Below, piece by piece: positions 16,534 to 25,105 of a DNA stretch of 64,000 nucleotides. This DNA is from Kribbella sp. VKM Ac-2568 (GTDB taxonomy: Bacteria; Actinomycetota; Actinomycetes; Propionibacteriales; Kribbellaceae): assembly GCF_004345365.1 (NCBI RefSeq), contig NZ_SLVF01000013.1:186001-250000 (forward strand), read 5' to 3'. The translations under genes and the position numbers were made by a program. Position 1 is the stretch's first letter. The number at the start of each line of letters is the position of its first letter. The notes beneath the pieces are model-generated. The model saw only the letters and a program-made list of their open reading frames with translations, made no database searches and was not told the DNA's origin.

Positions 16534-16770
16534 TCACCGGACAGCCAGGTCGAGCCTGCACAGCCGGTACGAGGAACGGTTCGGGGTCGTCTCCGGCGCC
16601 CTGACCACCACCTGTAGCGGGCCCACGTCCCCCACCACGAGCTCATCCCGCGCGTCTGGCAGGTCGTCCAGCCGAATATCGAGACCGGCCAGTCGGTCCG
16701 CCACAACCTCGTTCCGGTACGCCGTCCGCGTCCCGACCGGCTCAGCCACAGCCCTGAACACTGTCCGCAT
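16534..16770 (-). CDS. Small hypothetical protein
   Basis: A 78-residue open frame from ATG 16770 with GGACGG immediately upstream. It shows no recognised domain: alternating acidic and hydrophobic residues suggest a small beta-rich protein. It is upstream of and codirectional with the VOC gene but 129 bp away. Codon bias in the third position is GC-rich as in the real genes, which is the main reason for keeping it. Confidence 0.4.
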   Translation of the reverse strand: MRTVFRAVAEPVGTRTAYRNEVVADRLAGLDIRLDDLPDARDELVVGDVGPLQVVVRAPETTPNRSSYRLCRLDLAVR

Positions 16771-17034
16771 CCGTCCAGTCTCTGAAAGCCTCGCCCTCCC
16801 GCAACCGACTTGTCCGATCATCGGGCGCACACGGCCGGTATCTCACTGCTTGCCGCGAGCAACAAATTTCTTCGTTGTGCTGAACCGATTGCGAACAGCC
16901 AGTGTCAGACAGCGACTACATCGCCAGACGCCTTGCGTGCGCCGTACTGTGGGTGGCGGTACGCGCGAGGGGGCTTGCGTGTACCGCCGATCTGCTGCCT
17001 GCAGATCGCACGAGGGGCTCATGGGGGCGATGAG

Positions 17035-17784
17035 ATGTCTTTGGCGACACATGCACGCAATGGAGTCAACCGAGCACTGCGACCACTCGGGGTGCAGGTG
17101 ACCCACGGCAGGAGCACGGACCCGGCGATCCAGCCGTTCCTGTCGGCCCGACGGACGATCGCGGGTGCCAACCGGGCGGGCCTCCCGCTCGGCGAGTACA
17201 TCGATCGCTTCAGTGCCGAGCCCGGGTCGACCGGAGTGGCGGTGGAGGCCATGCTGCGGCTGTGCGACTTCGGTGATCATGTCAGCCGGATCTGCGAGAT
17301 CGGTCCCGGATCGGGACGGTACGCCGAGCCTGTCATCGCCGCGCTGCGTCCTGACGCCTACGAGATCTACGAGACCGCGCCCGACTGGATCCGCTACCTC
17401 CAGTCGCTGCCGAACCTTGTCACGCGGCCGGCCGACGGACATACGCTGGCGGCCACCGGCTCGGAGACCGTCGACCTGGTGCATTCGCACAAACTGTTCA
17501 CCTACGTGCCCTTCGTGACGACCGTCGGTTACCTCGAGGAGATGGCGAGAGTCGTCCGCCCCGGCGGCATCGTCGCGTTCGACATCGTCACCGAAGACTG
17601 TATGGACGAGCAGGCGACGCGGACCTGGGTCAGCGAGAGCGCCGCCATCTACATGGTGACGCCCCGCGCCTGGACCATCGACCTGCTCGCCGAGCGAGGC
17701 CTGACGCTCCTCGGCCAGCACTTCGAACCGCTGAGCGGCGGCAGGACCGAGCTACTCGTCTTCCGCAAGCAGCCCTCGAGCTGA
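17035..17784 (+). CDS. SAM-dependent methyltransferase (class I)
   Basis: A 249-residue protein with the Rossmann methyltransferase motif I RICEIGPGSGRYAEPV near residue 85, the acidic EIYETAPDW after strand 2, and a post-motif strand VDLVHSHKLFTYVPF. ATG 17035 has GGGGG 7 nt upstream. The substrate is not predictable. Its last 33 bp overlap, tail to tail, the end of the DUF4386 gene on the other strand. The 190 bp upstream of it are AT-richer than average and hold no gene. Confidence 0.88.
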   Translation: MSLATHARNGVNRALRPLGVQVTHGRSTDPAIQPFLSARRTIAGANRAGLPLGEYIDRFSAEPGSTGVAVEAMLRLCDFGDHVSRICEIGPGSGRYAEPVIAALRPDAYEIYETAPDWIRYLQSLPNLVTRPADGHTLAATGSETVDLVHSHKLFTYVPFVTTVGYLEEMARVVRPGGIVAFDIVTEDCMDEQATRTWVSESAAIYMVTPRAWTIDLLAERGLTLLGQHFEPLSGGRTELLVFRKQPSS

Positions 17785-18522
17785 CCGAACGCTCACCCGC
17801 CGGCCGCGGATCACCAGCCATAACGCCAGCAAGAGCTCGCCGAGGAAGGTGAAGGACGAGACGTCGGTCCAGGAGTCCTGGACCGCGATGGCCCCGAAGG
17901 TGTCGATGACGTAGCCGAGACCGGCGATGGCGAGCAGGACGCCCAGGACTCTGGGGGCATATCCGGATCGGAAGGCCAGGTAGCCGGCCGTCAACAGGTG
18001 AAGGCCGAACAGTCCCAGCGCCAGGGCCCAGACGTCGTTGAAGGCGTTGATCTCCGAGAGAACCTGCGCGTGCACCTGATCCGGGCTGAACACCGAGGGA
18101 CCAGCGTCGCCGTCGAGTAGCCGGAGTACTGCGAGAAGGTGGCCGACGGCAACCAGGTAGATGCCCGAGTAGACCAGCCTGAACGCCATCGCCAGCAGCG
18201 AGACGCCCTTGTTCACTGGGCTGAACACCCGGTAGAGCGCGCAGGCGATCACCACGTCGAGTGCGATCACCAGGAAAAGGCTGGCGATACCGGCCCTGAA
18301 CAGGCCCTCGGACGCCGTGATGTCGGCGGCGGTCTGCGCCGCATCCCCCTGGGTCACGAGTCCGTCGACGGCGAAGAAGACGCCGAACGGCGCCAGCGCG
18401 GCCATCACCAGGATCCCCACGCCCGCCGTGATGGCTGCGCCGCGAAGCGACCGGCTGCCCTCCGCGGGTGGCGTGACAGGAGTCGTCGGCTGCGTCGGCG
18501 GTGGAACGGTGTCGTTCGTCAT
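17752..18522 (-). CDS. DUF4386 family membrane protein
   Basis: A 256-residue protein with about six membrane helices. It has a DUF4386 pattern: AAITAGVGILVMAALAPFGVF, then ALYRVFSPVNKGVSLLAMAFRLVYSGIY and LGLFGLHLLTAGYLAFRSGYAPRVLGVLLAIAGLGY (segments). A Pro/Thr-rich leader is cytosolic. ATG 18522 has GGAGGGG 8 nt upstream. It is divergent from the TetR at 18631 with two operator copies between, so it is the most likely TetR target. Function of DUF4386 proteins is unknown. Confidence 0.9.
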   Translation of the reverse strand: MTNDTVPPPTQPTTPVTPPAEGSRSLRGAAITAGVGILVMAALAPFGVFFAVDGLVTQGDAAQTAADITASEGLFRAGIASLFLVIALDVVIACALYRVFSPVNKGVSLLAMAFRLVYSGIYLVAVGHLLAVLRLLDGDAGPSVFSPDQVHAQVLSEINAFNDVWALALGLFGLHLLTAGYLAFRSGYAPRVLGVLLAIAGLGYVIDTFGAIAVQDSWTDVSSFTFLGELLLALWLVIRGRRVSVRSARGLLAEDE

Positions 18523-18567
18523 CGGGATCCCCTCCAGAGGACGCGCTGGCCGCAGCCGCGCGCCGGG

Positions 18568-18609
18568 TTTCGTACTTAGTACGGCCAAGGTATAGTACTA
18601 AGTACGAAA
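18568..18609. promoter_or_regulatory. Paired TetR operators around a divergent promoter
   Basis: TTTCGTACTTAGTAC (18568-18582) and its exact reverse complement (18595-18609) flank 12 bp. Each arm is itself a near-palindrome, GTACT(T/A)AGTAC. TATAGT at 18591-18596 is a good -10 element for the TetR gene, so a bound repressor would cover it. Confidence 0.85.
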
Positions 18610-18630
18610 CCACTAGGGGTCAGGAGTCAC

Positions 18631-19308
18631 ATGCCAGAGCCAGCCGGCCGTCGTCCTCGCCTGAGCCGCGAGCGGGTACTGCGTGCCGCCATCGAGGTCG
18701 CAGACAAGGGCGGCATTGCGTCGCTGACGATGCGTTCACTCGCCGAGGCCCTCGGCGCGAAGCCCATGTCGGTCTACTACTACGTCGCGACCAAGGACGA
18801 GATCCTCGACGGCATCGTCGACCTCGTCTTCACCGACATCGACCTGCCGTCGGTGGGCGGCGACTGGCGCATGGAGATCCACCGGCGGGCGGTCTCGGCC
18901 CGTCAGGTGCTGAGGAAGCACCCCTGGGCGATCGGGTTGCTCGAGACCCGCACCACGCCCGGGCCGGCAACGCTGAGACACCACGACGCGGTTCTCGGCA
19001 CGCTTCTCCACGGAGGCTTCTCACTCGCGATGACCGCCCACGCCTACGCCCTGATCGACAGCTACACCTACGGGTTCGCGCTGCAGGAGGCCGCTCTGCC
19101 CTTCCAGGATCCGGAGTCAGGGGCCGAGGTCGCCGGTCCGATCATGGACCAGATCGCCGCCGGCGAGTACCCGCACCTGACCGAGATGTCGACGAAGTAC
19201 TACCTCCAGCCCGGCTACGACTTCGGCGACGAGTTCGAACTCGGCCTCGACCTGATCCTCGACGGCCTGAGCAACTCCCTGCCTTCGAAAGATGGCCGGA
19301 AGTCGTGA
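18631..19308 (+). CDS. TetR/AcrR-family regulator
   Basis: A 225-residue TetR protein. The HTH is ASLTMRSLAEALGAKPMSVYYYVATKDEIL (in segments, residues 32-62) and is followed by a long ligand domain of the TetR_C type. ATG 18631 has AGGAG 4 nt upstream. The promoter -10 lies within the paired GTACTNAGTAC operators, so autorepression is very likely, with the divergent DUF4386 gene as co-target. Ligand unknown. Confidence 0.94.
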   Translation: MPEPAGRRPRLSRERVLRAAIEVADKGGIASLTMRSLAEALGAKPMSVYYYVATKDEILDGIVDLVFTDIDLPSVGGDWRMEIHRRAVSARQVLRKHPWAIGLLETRTTPGPATLRHHDAVLGTLLHGGFSLAMTAHAYALIDSYTYGFALQEAALPFQDPESGAEVAGPIMDQIAAGEYPHLTEMSTKYYLQPGYDFGDEFELGLDLILDGLSNSLPSKDGRKS

Positions 19309-19330
19309 GTGATTGCCCGACCGCGACGCG

Positions 19331-19359
19331 TTGACCCGTCCATGGGTCACTCGTAGCGT
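19331..19359 (+). promoter_or_regulatory. Strong sigma-70-type promoter for the haloperoxidase gene
   Basis: TTGACC (19331-19336), 17-bp spacer, TAGCGT (19354-19359). The spacer contains the inverted repeat TGACCC-GTCCAT-GGGTCA (19332-19349), which could be an operator that overlaps the -35 box. The gene starts 53 bp downstream. Confidence 0.7.
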
Positions 19360-19412
19360 CGAAACGATGCCCGTGGTCCGATGCTCCGGGCACATCTCAA
19401 GGGGGGCCCATC

Positions 19413-20810
19413 GTGGCCGGAATTCGCACTGCCCTGTCCCGCACCAAACTCGCGATCGGAGCGGTTCTGGTAGTCGCTCTCCTCACGCCGACCACCGGAG
19501 CCGCCGTCTCTGCGGTACCGCAGAGTCCCGCGGTGACGAGCGGCAATGCGGCGATGAGTGGCAACGCGGTAGTCCGGTGGAACGAGACCGCCGCGACCGC
19601 CGCGATCGCGGCCACGCTCGCACCGACCCTCAACCCACTGCACGAGTCCCGGATGTACGCGATCATGCACATCGCGATCCATGATGCGCTGAACGCCATC
19701 TCTCCTCGCTCGCGTCCCTACGCCTTCCAAGGCCGCGCGCGGCACGCATCTCCGGAGGCCGCGATCGCTGCCGCCGCGAGGACCTCGTTGGTCGCTGCCC
19801 TGACGGATCTGACACCGCCGTTCACTGACACCCAAGCCGCCATCGCAGGCGTCGAGACCGCATACACCGCGGCACTGGCTGCCATTCCCGACAGCACAGC
19901 GAAGCAAGAAGGCATCGAACTGGGAAAGAAGTCGGCCTACACGATCCTGGCCAAGCGGGCTGACGACCGCGCCTCAACGATCCTGCTGATCGACTCCGGC
20001 TTCCCGCAGGGCGTCAACCCCGGCGAGTACCGGTTCACTCCCGGTTTCCCGTTCGCCTTCGCACCCACCTGGGGAGAGGTGAAGCCGTTCGCGCTCAGGT
20101 CCGCCGGACAGTTCCCGGTGGAGCCGCCCTTCGCGCTCGGCTCGAAGCGGTACACCGCCGACTTCAACGAGGTGAAGCGACTCGGTGGCGACGGCATCAC
20201 CACGCCGAGCGCGCGCACCGCTGACGAGACGCAGATGGCCCGCTTCTGGGTGGAGAGTTCTCCTCTGCTGTGGAACCGCCTCGCCCGCCAGCTGGCGACG
20301 ACCCGGCACCTGGATCTCTGGCAGAGCGCCCGCCTGTTCGGCCTGCTCGACATGGCCCTGACAGACGGCTACATCTCGACCTTCGACGTGAAGTACAAGC
20401 TCCTGTTCTGGCGCCCGGTCACCGCGATCCAGCTGGCCGCGACGGACGGCAACCCCAACACAGCGGCCGACCCGACCTGGACCCCGTTGGTGCCCACCCC
20501 GCCGATCCCGGACCACGACTCGGGCCACAGCGTCGAAGGCGGCGCCGCGGCCGCAGTACTGCGTGGCTTCTTCAAGACGGACCGGATGAGCTTCTCTCTG
20601 TGCAGCTTCACCGCCTTGCCCGGCAGCACCTGCACTGACGCCAACCCGGCGATCCGCCACTACACCAGCTTCTCCCAGGCCTCCAACGAGAACGCCCACT
20701 CCCGGATCCTGGTCGGCTTCCACTTCAAGCACGCCACCACCGAAGGCGTCAAGCACGGCACCAAGATCGGCCAACTGACAGTCCACAGCTACCTCCAACC
20801 TCGCCACTGA
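19413..20810 (+). CDS. Secreted vanadium-dependent haloperoxidase/PAP2-like protein
   Basis: 465 residues. The N-terminus (R-rich start, hydrophobic AIGAVLVVALLTPTTGAAV) is a signal peptide. The vanadate/phosphate site motifs are present in order: K-x6-R-P as KLLFWRPVTAI near 328, the (P)SGH equivalent as DHDSGHS near 368, and SRILVGFHFKHA near 430 (S-R-x5-H). The first of the usual Ser/Gly/His triad is intact, so catalysis is plausible. Family members use vanadate to oxidise halides or hydrolyse phosphates. GTG 19413 has AAGGGGGG upstream. It is a monocistronic gene with its own promoter. Confidence 0.9.
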   Translation: MAGIRTALSRTKLAIGAVLVVALLTPTTGAAVSAVPQSPAVTSGNAAMSGNAVVRWNETAATAAIAATLAPTLNPLHESRMYAIMHIAIHDALNAISPRSRPYAFQGRARHASPEAAIAAAARTSLVAALTDLTPPFTDTQAAIAGVETAYTAALAAIPDSTAKQEGIELGKKSAYTILAKRADDRASTILLIDSGFPQGVNPGEYRFTPGFPFAFAPTWGEVKPFALRSAGQFPVEPPFALGSKRYTADFNEVKRLGGDGITTPSARTADETQMARFWVESSPLLWNRLARQLATTRHLDLWQSARLFGLLDMALTDGYISTFDVKYKLLFWRPVTAIQLAATDGNPNTAADPTWTPLVPTPPIPDHDSGHSVEGGAAAAVLRGFFKTDRMSFSLCSFTALPGSTCTDANPAIRHYTSFSQASNENAHSRILVGFHFKHATTEGVKHGTKIGQLTVHSYLQPRH

Positions 20811-20860
20811 CCCGTCGCTGTCAACTCGAGCTTGCCCGGAGCAACGAGATTGCCGACCGG

Positions 20861-20898
20861 CGGCTGACCCGGCAGGCGCAACCTGCCGGGTTCAGCCG
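20861..20898. terminator. Strong hairpin with one-base bulge
   Basis: CGGCTGACCCGGCAGG pairs with CCTGCCGGGTTCAGCCG across a short GCGCAA loop, leaving a single bulge. It lies 50 bp after the haloperoxidase stop and before the HdeD gene. Confidence 0.8.
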
Positions 20899-20995
20899 CG
20901 AGGGAAATGCGGCCGGCCGTTGTCTGCAGCACCGAATCGGAGAACTATGAGGGGTGACGTGCGTCTTGTTGCGTGGAGGCCTGGGAGGTCGTGCC

Positions 20996-21559
20996 ATGGA
21001 TCGCGAGTTGTTCGCCGAGAGTTGGAAAATGCTGGTGGTTCGCGGGGTGATCGGGATCGTCTTCGGGCTGCTGGCGATCATCTGGCCGATCGAGACCGCG
21101 ATAGCACTGATGGTGCTGTTCGGATTCTGGGCCTTGATAGACGGCATCAGCTCGCTGGTCGAGGCGTTCCGGTCGGAGACGCAGACAAGCCGGCTCGGAC
21201 TGGCTGTGATGGGCGTCATCGCGATCATCGTAGGGCTCTTCGCGATCTTCAGTCCCTCGGTGGCGGCTAACACCCTGACCTTGATCTTCGGCATCTGGCT
21301 GATCATCCGCGGCGTGTTCGAGGTCTTCGCCGCCTTCAGCAGCTACCGGCTCACCCCTCGTTGGCTCCTCCTGCTCGGCGCCGCGCTCTCGCTCCTGCTG
21401 GGCATCTTCTTCGTCGCCAACCCCGGCCGCGGCACCGTCGGGATCGCGGTCTGGCTCGGCCTGATCGCGCTGTGCTGGGGTCTCGTTTTCGTGGCGATGG
21501 GCCTGATCGTGCGCCGCGGACAGGTCAACCCATCCCCCGCGACTCCGGCGACCGCCTGA
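20996..21559 (+). CDS. HdeD-family acid-resistance membrane protein
   Basis: 187 residues, six membrane helices arranged as three helix pairs, typical of HdeD: VVRGVIGIVFGLLAIIWP, ALIDGISSLVEAF, AVMGVIAIIVGLFAIFSP, LIFGIWLIIRGVFEVFAAF, LLLGAALSLLLGIFFVANPG and LGLIALCWGLVFVAMGLIV. The internal repeat of GLLAIIWP/GLFAIFSP/GIFFVANP is clear. ATG 20996 has GGGAGG 8 nt upstream. It opens the long run of stress-type membrane genes to the right. In enterobacteria HdeD protects against acid stress; the role in actinobacteria is unknown. Confidence 0.92.
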   Translation: MDRELFAESWKMLVVRGVIGIVFGLLAIIWPIETAIALMVLFGFWALIDGISSLVEAFRSETQTSRLGLAVMGVIAIIVGLFAIFSPSVAANTLTLIFGIWLIIRGVFEVFAAFSSYRLTPRWLLLLGAALSLLLGIFFVANPGRGTVGIAVWLGLIALCWGLVFVAMGLIVRRGQVNPSPATPATA

Positions 21560-21572
21560 AAGGCGGCCAAGA

Positions 21573-21589
21573 TCATCCGGTAGAGGTGA
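21573..21589. promoter_or_regulatory. Regulon motif site 1 (TCAYCC-N5-GGRYGA)
   Basis: TCATCCGGTAGAGGTGA, 67 bp upstream of the SHOCT gene at 21657. One mismatch in the right half-site. Confidence 0.7.
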
Positions 21590-21656
21590 GGCCGTTCTCC
21601 GTCCGAAGCGCGAGTGTTGATCCGACGCGTTCAGCGCTCGCAGAGAGGACGTTGCA

Positions 21657-22037
21657 ATGTCATTCTGGGATGTTGTCTGGTTCATCATCATCGCCTTCGC
21701 CTTCACCGCCTACCTGATGATGCTGTTCTCCATCATCGCGGACATCTTCCGCGACTCTGATATGTCAGGCGTGGTGAAGGCGCTCTGGCTCATCGGCCTG
21801 CTCTTCGTGCCGCTGTTCGTCGCGCTCATCTACGTCATCGTGCACGGCGGCGACATGGCGCGCAGGACCGCCACCAGCCACTTCGCTGCCCAGCAGCAGC
21901 AGGAGGAGTACATCAAGCAGGTGGCCGGCAAGGCGAGTCCCACCGACCAGATCGCGCAGGCCAGCGCGATGCTCGACAAGGGCACCATCTCGCAGTCGGA
22001 GTTCGACACGCTCAAGGCGAAGGCTCTCGCGGTCTGA
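21657..22037 (+). CDS. SHOCT-domain membrane protein
   Basis: 126 residues. Two membrane helices (VVWFIIIAFAFTAYLMMLFSII and WLIGLLFVPLFVALIYVIV) of the PLDc_N type are followed by a Gln-rich linker and a C-terminal SHOCT domain: QIAQASAMLDKGTISQSEFDTLKAKAL. SHOCT modules are short oligomerisation motifs appended to many membrane or stress proteins. ATG 21657 has GAGAGGACG upstream, and regulon motif site 1 lies 67 bp upstream. It precedes the 449-residue membrane protein by 28 bp, probably in one operon. Confidence 0.92.
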   Translation: MSFWDVVWFIIIAFAFTAYLMMLFSIIADIFRDSDMSGVVKALWLIGLLFVPLFVALIYVIVHGGDMARRTATSHFAAQQQQEEYIKQVAGKASPTDQIAQASAMLDKGTISQSEFDTLKAKALAV

Positions 22038-22065
22038 CCTGTCCCACCCGAGAGGAGATCCGGCG

Positions 22066-23415
22066 ATGACGGACGAAGACGAGGTACGGCGGCTGCGCGA
22101 ACGTGTCGCGCAACTCGAACTCGAACTCGCAACAGGTCCACGGCCGCGGACGCAGGATTCTCCTCAGCCCAGGGAACGCCGGGTGATCTGGCGTACCGTC
22201 GCGTCCGCCATCCTGATCACGCTGGCCTGCCTGCTCGCACCTCTGTCGGCGACGGCCGTCTGGGCCAGCAGGCAGGTCAGCGACACCGACCAGTACCTCA
22301 AGACCGTCGCCCCGCTGGCGGACGACCCGTCCGTTCAGACCACCATCTCCGACGCCGTCACCAACGAGATCCTCGCGGCCATCGACATCGAGGGGATCAC
22401 CGACGAGGCGCTCAACGCGATCTCCCAGCAGGGCCTGCCGCCGAGAGTGGCGGCCAATCTGCAAGCGCTGAGCGGACCGCTCGTCAGCGGGGTGCAGAGC
22501 TTCATCCGCGACCAGGTCGCCAATTTCGTCGCGAGCCCCGACTTCGCCGCCGTGTGGAGACAGGCGAACGAGACCGCGCACTCGGAACTGGTCAACCTGC
22601 TGGAAGGCAATCAGGGCGGCGCGCTCAGCGCCCAGAACGACACGGTGACGTTGAACCTCGCCCCGATCATCGCTCAGGTGAAGGAACGGCTGGTGGCGCG
22701 CGGCTTCGGCGTGGCCGAGAACATCCCGGTCGTGAACAAGTCGATCGTCCTGGTGCAGTCGGACGGAGTGACGAAGGCACAAGGTTTCTACCGCCTGCTC
22801 AACACGCTCGGCGTCTGGCTGCCGATCATCTGCCTGCTCCTGTTCGCCGCCGGGGTGTACGTCGCCCGCAACCACCGCCGCGCCCTGTTGATCGGCGCGC
22901 TGGGGTTCGCCGGCTCGATGCTCGCGCTGGGGGTCGGCCTGGCCCTCGGCCGGGCGCTCTACCTGAACGCGTTGCCGTCCGATGTGATCTCCCGCGAGAC
23001 CGGCGGCGTCGTCTTCGACACCATCGTGCGCTACCTGCGCTACAGCCTGCGAGCTGTCGGGGTGCTCGCGCTGATCGTCGCCTTCGCGGCCTTCTTCACC
23101 GGGCCGTCCGTCTCCGCCGTCAAGACTCGCGCAGGGCTCACGAGGGGCATCGGGGCCCTGCGCGGCAACGCCGAATCGGCTGGGCTGAACACCGGCCGGT
23201 TCGGCGCCTGGACCTTCGCCCACAAGCGCATGCTGCTCATCGCCAGCATCATCGGCGGCGCCCTCGTGCTGACGTTCTGGTCACAGCCCACGGTTTCCGT
23301 CGTCGTGGTCATCGCCGTGATCGTCCTGTTCCTGATCGCGGTGATCGAGTTCCTGGGGCGTCCACCAGCGGCAGCCTCCGTGGCCGGCGGACCTGGTCCC
23401 AGTGCTCCTGCCTGA
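22066..23415 (+). CDS. Large membrane protein of unknown function
   Basis: 449 residues. A short coiled coil (DEDEVRRLRERVAQLELELATG, segment) is followed by a membrane helix near 44-66, a large soluble, probably extracytoplasmic domain to about 240, then four C-terminal helices (TLGVWLPIICLLLFAAGVY, ALLIGALGFAGSMLALGVGL, ALIVAFAAFFTG and the final IVLFLIAVIEFLG). The architecture is common in actinobacteria but uncharacterised. ATG 22066 has GAGAGGAG about 10 nt upstream. It shares an operon with the SHOCT gene and ends at a perfect hairpin. Confidence 0.85.
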   Translation: MTDEDEVRRLRERVAQLELELATGPRPRTQDSPQPRERRVIWRTVASAILITLACLLAPLSATAVWASRQVSDTDQYLKTVAPLADDPSVQTTISDAVTNEILAAIDIEGITDEALNAISQQGLPPRVAANLQALSGPLVSGVQSFIRDQVANFVASPDFAAVWRQANETAHSELVNLLEGNQGGALSAQNDTVTLNLAPIIAQVKERLVARGFGVAENIPVVNKSIVLVQSDGVTKAQGFYRLLNTLGVWLPIICLLLFAAGVYVARNHRRALLIGALGFAGSMLALGVGLALGRALYLNALPSDVISRETGGVVFDTIVRYLRYSLRAVGVLALIVAFAAFFTGPSVSAVKTRAGLTRGIGALRGNAESAGLNTGRFGAWTFAHKRMLLIASIIGGALVLTFWSQPTVSVVVVIAVIVLFLIAVIEFLGRPPAAASVAGGPGPSAPA

Positions 23416-23430
23416 GCCGGACACACAAAC

Positions 23431-23458
23431 AACCCTGGCCTGATCTCGGGCCAGGGTT
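23431..23458. terminator. Perfect 10-bp stem, bidirectional terminator
   Basis: AACCCTGGCC and GGCCAGGGTT flank an 8-nt loop between two converging genes (22066-23415 and 23476-24969). Confidence 0.88.
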
Positions 23459-23475
23459 ACTTGTGCCTCCGCCTA

Positions 23476-24969
23476 CTACAGTCCGGTCTCGGCTTCGAGA
23501 CGTCCGCTCTTGATGGCGTCGAGGAAGGCCTGGTAGTCGCTCTCGTTCTGGTCCGCGTACGCCTCGGCGTACTCGACCATCGCGTCGGGGAAGGCGTCGT
23601 CGCTGTTGAGGTAGGTCGCCAGGGCGATCCGGTCCCCGGAACGAGCATGCGCGCGGGCCAGGGTCCAGCCGCAGAGCTGGCCGAACATCATCATGGTGCG
23701 CGGGTCCTGCCGCTCCACCACGGCGGAACCCTTCATGTCGCGCAACTGCCGCACGTAGAAGTCACGGAGCCGTCCGTCGATACCGCCGACGCGCTGCCAG
23801 CCGAGGAAGATGTCGCTGGAGGCCTGCATCAGCCGTTGGCCGACCACCACCCGCTCCCCCTCGTTCCTGGGTGCGGACCGCTGCCGCAAGGCCATCGGCA
23901 CCTTCGTCTTGAGCACCGACGGACCGGCCTCCTTGACCTGCAGGAACAGCGGATCACCGTCGTCCCTACCGCGCAGGAGCACGATCCAGCACCGGGTGCC
24001 GACGCTTCCTACTCCAACGACCTTGCGGGCCATGTCGACGAACTCGAACTGGTCGAACAGCACCCGGCGTTCGGCCGGCAGAGACCCGCGGTAGCGGATC
24101 AGCAGCCCCTTGATCTGGGTCTCGAGCTCTTCGCGGCCGACCTCGGGCAGGAGATCGGCGATCGGAATCATCAAGGGAGGATCAGCCCTGATCCGCACCC
24201 CGTCGTCCGTGATCTCGGTCAGTTTGGCGAAGGCCTTCAGGTTCCCGCTGCCGCGCGCCTTGAGCGTGGTCTGGTCGAGACTCTTGCGGCGGCTGGAGCT
24301 CATCTTGTTGCGGAGCGTCTCCTGGACCTCGTCCACGTCCGCGCGGGCGTACCAGACGTCCAGGGAGCGCATGGTGGCGAACTCCGCGGTGGCATCGCGA
24401 TAGCGCCGCACCGTCTCCAGGACGCACTTGTGGCGCTCTTTCCGCGAGAAGCCGTTGCCACGACCGGCCACCGCGACGCTCGCGGCGAGACGTTTGACGT
24501 CCCACTCCCACGGACCGGCGATCGACTCGTCGAAATCGTTGATGTCGAAGAGCAGGCGCCGCTCAGCGGATCCGAAGAGCCCGAAGTTCGAGAGGTGGGC
24601 GTCACCGCACAGCTGCGCTCCGAGGCCGGACACCGGGCCCGCGCCGAGGTCGCTGGCCATCCCGAGGGCGTTGCCCCGGAAGAAGGTGAAAGGCGACACC
24701 ATCATCCTGCCGTGCCGCACCGGCACGAGTTCGGGGACCCGGGACCGGGCCTGCTCCTCGATCAGGGCGACGGGATCAGGACGGTTCGCAGGGAGCACCA
24801 GTTCTGCCTGCTTGCGCGGCGGCAGCGTGACGCGCGCCTCAAGTCCGCGGCGGGCCCGTTCGGAAGGCGCCAGGTGACGGGCCGCGGTGACCGGTCCGCC
24901 GTTGGCGTCGGCTCGCCTCGGTGCGGGTACCGCAGTCATCGTCTCTGCCATCGCGCTTCGTGCACTCAT
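23476..24969 (-). CDS. DUF2252 family protein (kinase-like fold)
   Basis: 497 residues. The DUF2252 pattern is clear: RHGRMMVSPFTFFRGNALGMASDLG, then LCGDAHLSNFGLFGS and LLFDINDFDES (segments), with LCGDAHLSNFG resembling the catalytic HxDxxxxN loop and FDINDFDE the metal-binding Asp of aminoglycoside-kinase-like proteins. ATG 24969 has GGAGGGC 5-6 nt upstream. Longer in-frame extension to 25116 is unlikely. Motif site 2 lies 86 bp upstream of the start. Substrate unknown. Confidence 0.92.
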   Translation of the reverse strand: MSARSAMAETMTAVPAPRRADANGGPVTAARHLAPSERARRGLEARVTLPPRKQAELVLPANRPDPVALIEEQARSRVPELVPVRHGRMMVSPFTFFRGNALGMASDLGAGPVSGLGAQLCGDAHLSNFGLFGSAERRLLFDINDFDESIAGPWEWDVKRLAASVAVAGRGNGFSRKERHKCVLETVRRYRDATAEFATMRSLDVWYARADVDEVQETLRNKMSSSRRKSLDQTTLKARGSGNLKAFAKLTEITDDGVRIRADPPLMIPIADLLPEVGREELETQIKGLLIRYRGSLPAERRVLFDQFEFVDMARKVVGVGSVGTRCWIVLLRGRDDGDPLFLQVKEAGPSVLKTKVPMALRQRSAPRNEGERVVVGQRLMQASSDIFLGWQRVGGIDGRLRDFYVRQLRDMKGSAVVERQDPRTMMMFGQLCGWTLARAHARSGDRIALATYLNSDDAFPDAMVEYAEAYADQNESDYQAFLDAIKSGRLEAETGL

Positions 24970-25054
24970 GAGGCCCTCCGGTCGTCTCGAGCCGCCCCCA
25001 TCCGGCTCAATTCCCTGAGCATCCCAGCCAACACCGCGGACCGGCCGATCAGCA

Positions 25055-25071
25055 TCACCCCCGATGGATGA
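25055..25071. promoter_or_regulatory. Regulon motif site 2
   Basis: TCACCCCCGATGGATGA: both half-sites match TCAYCC-N5-GGRYGA. It lies between DUF2252 (-) and the ion channel (+) and overlaps the first possible ATG of the channel at 25064, which supports the later GTG start for that gene. Confidence 0.75.
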
Positions 25072-25105
25072 GCCGACCGTGTTCGGTCCGCGCTTCACTG
25101 AGGTT

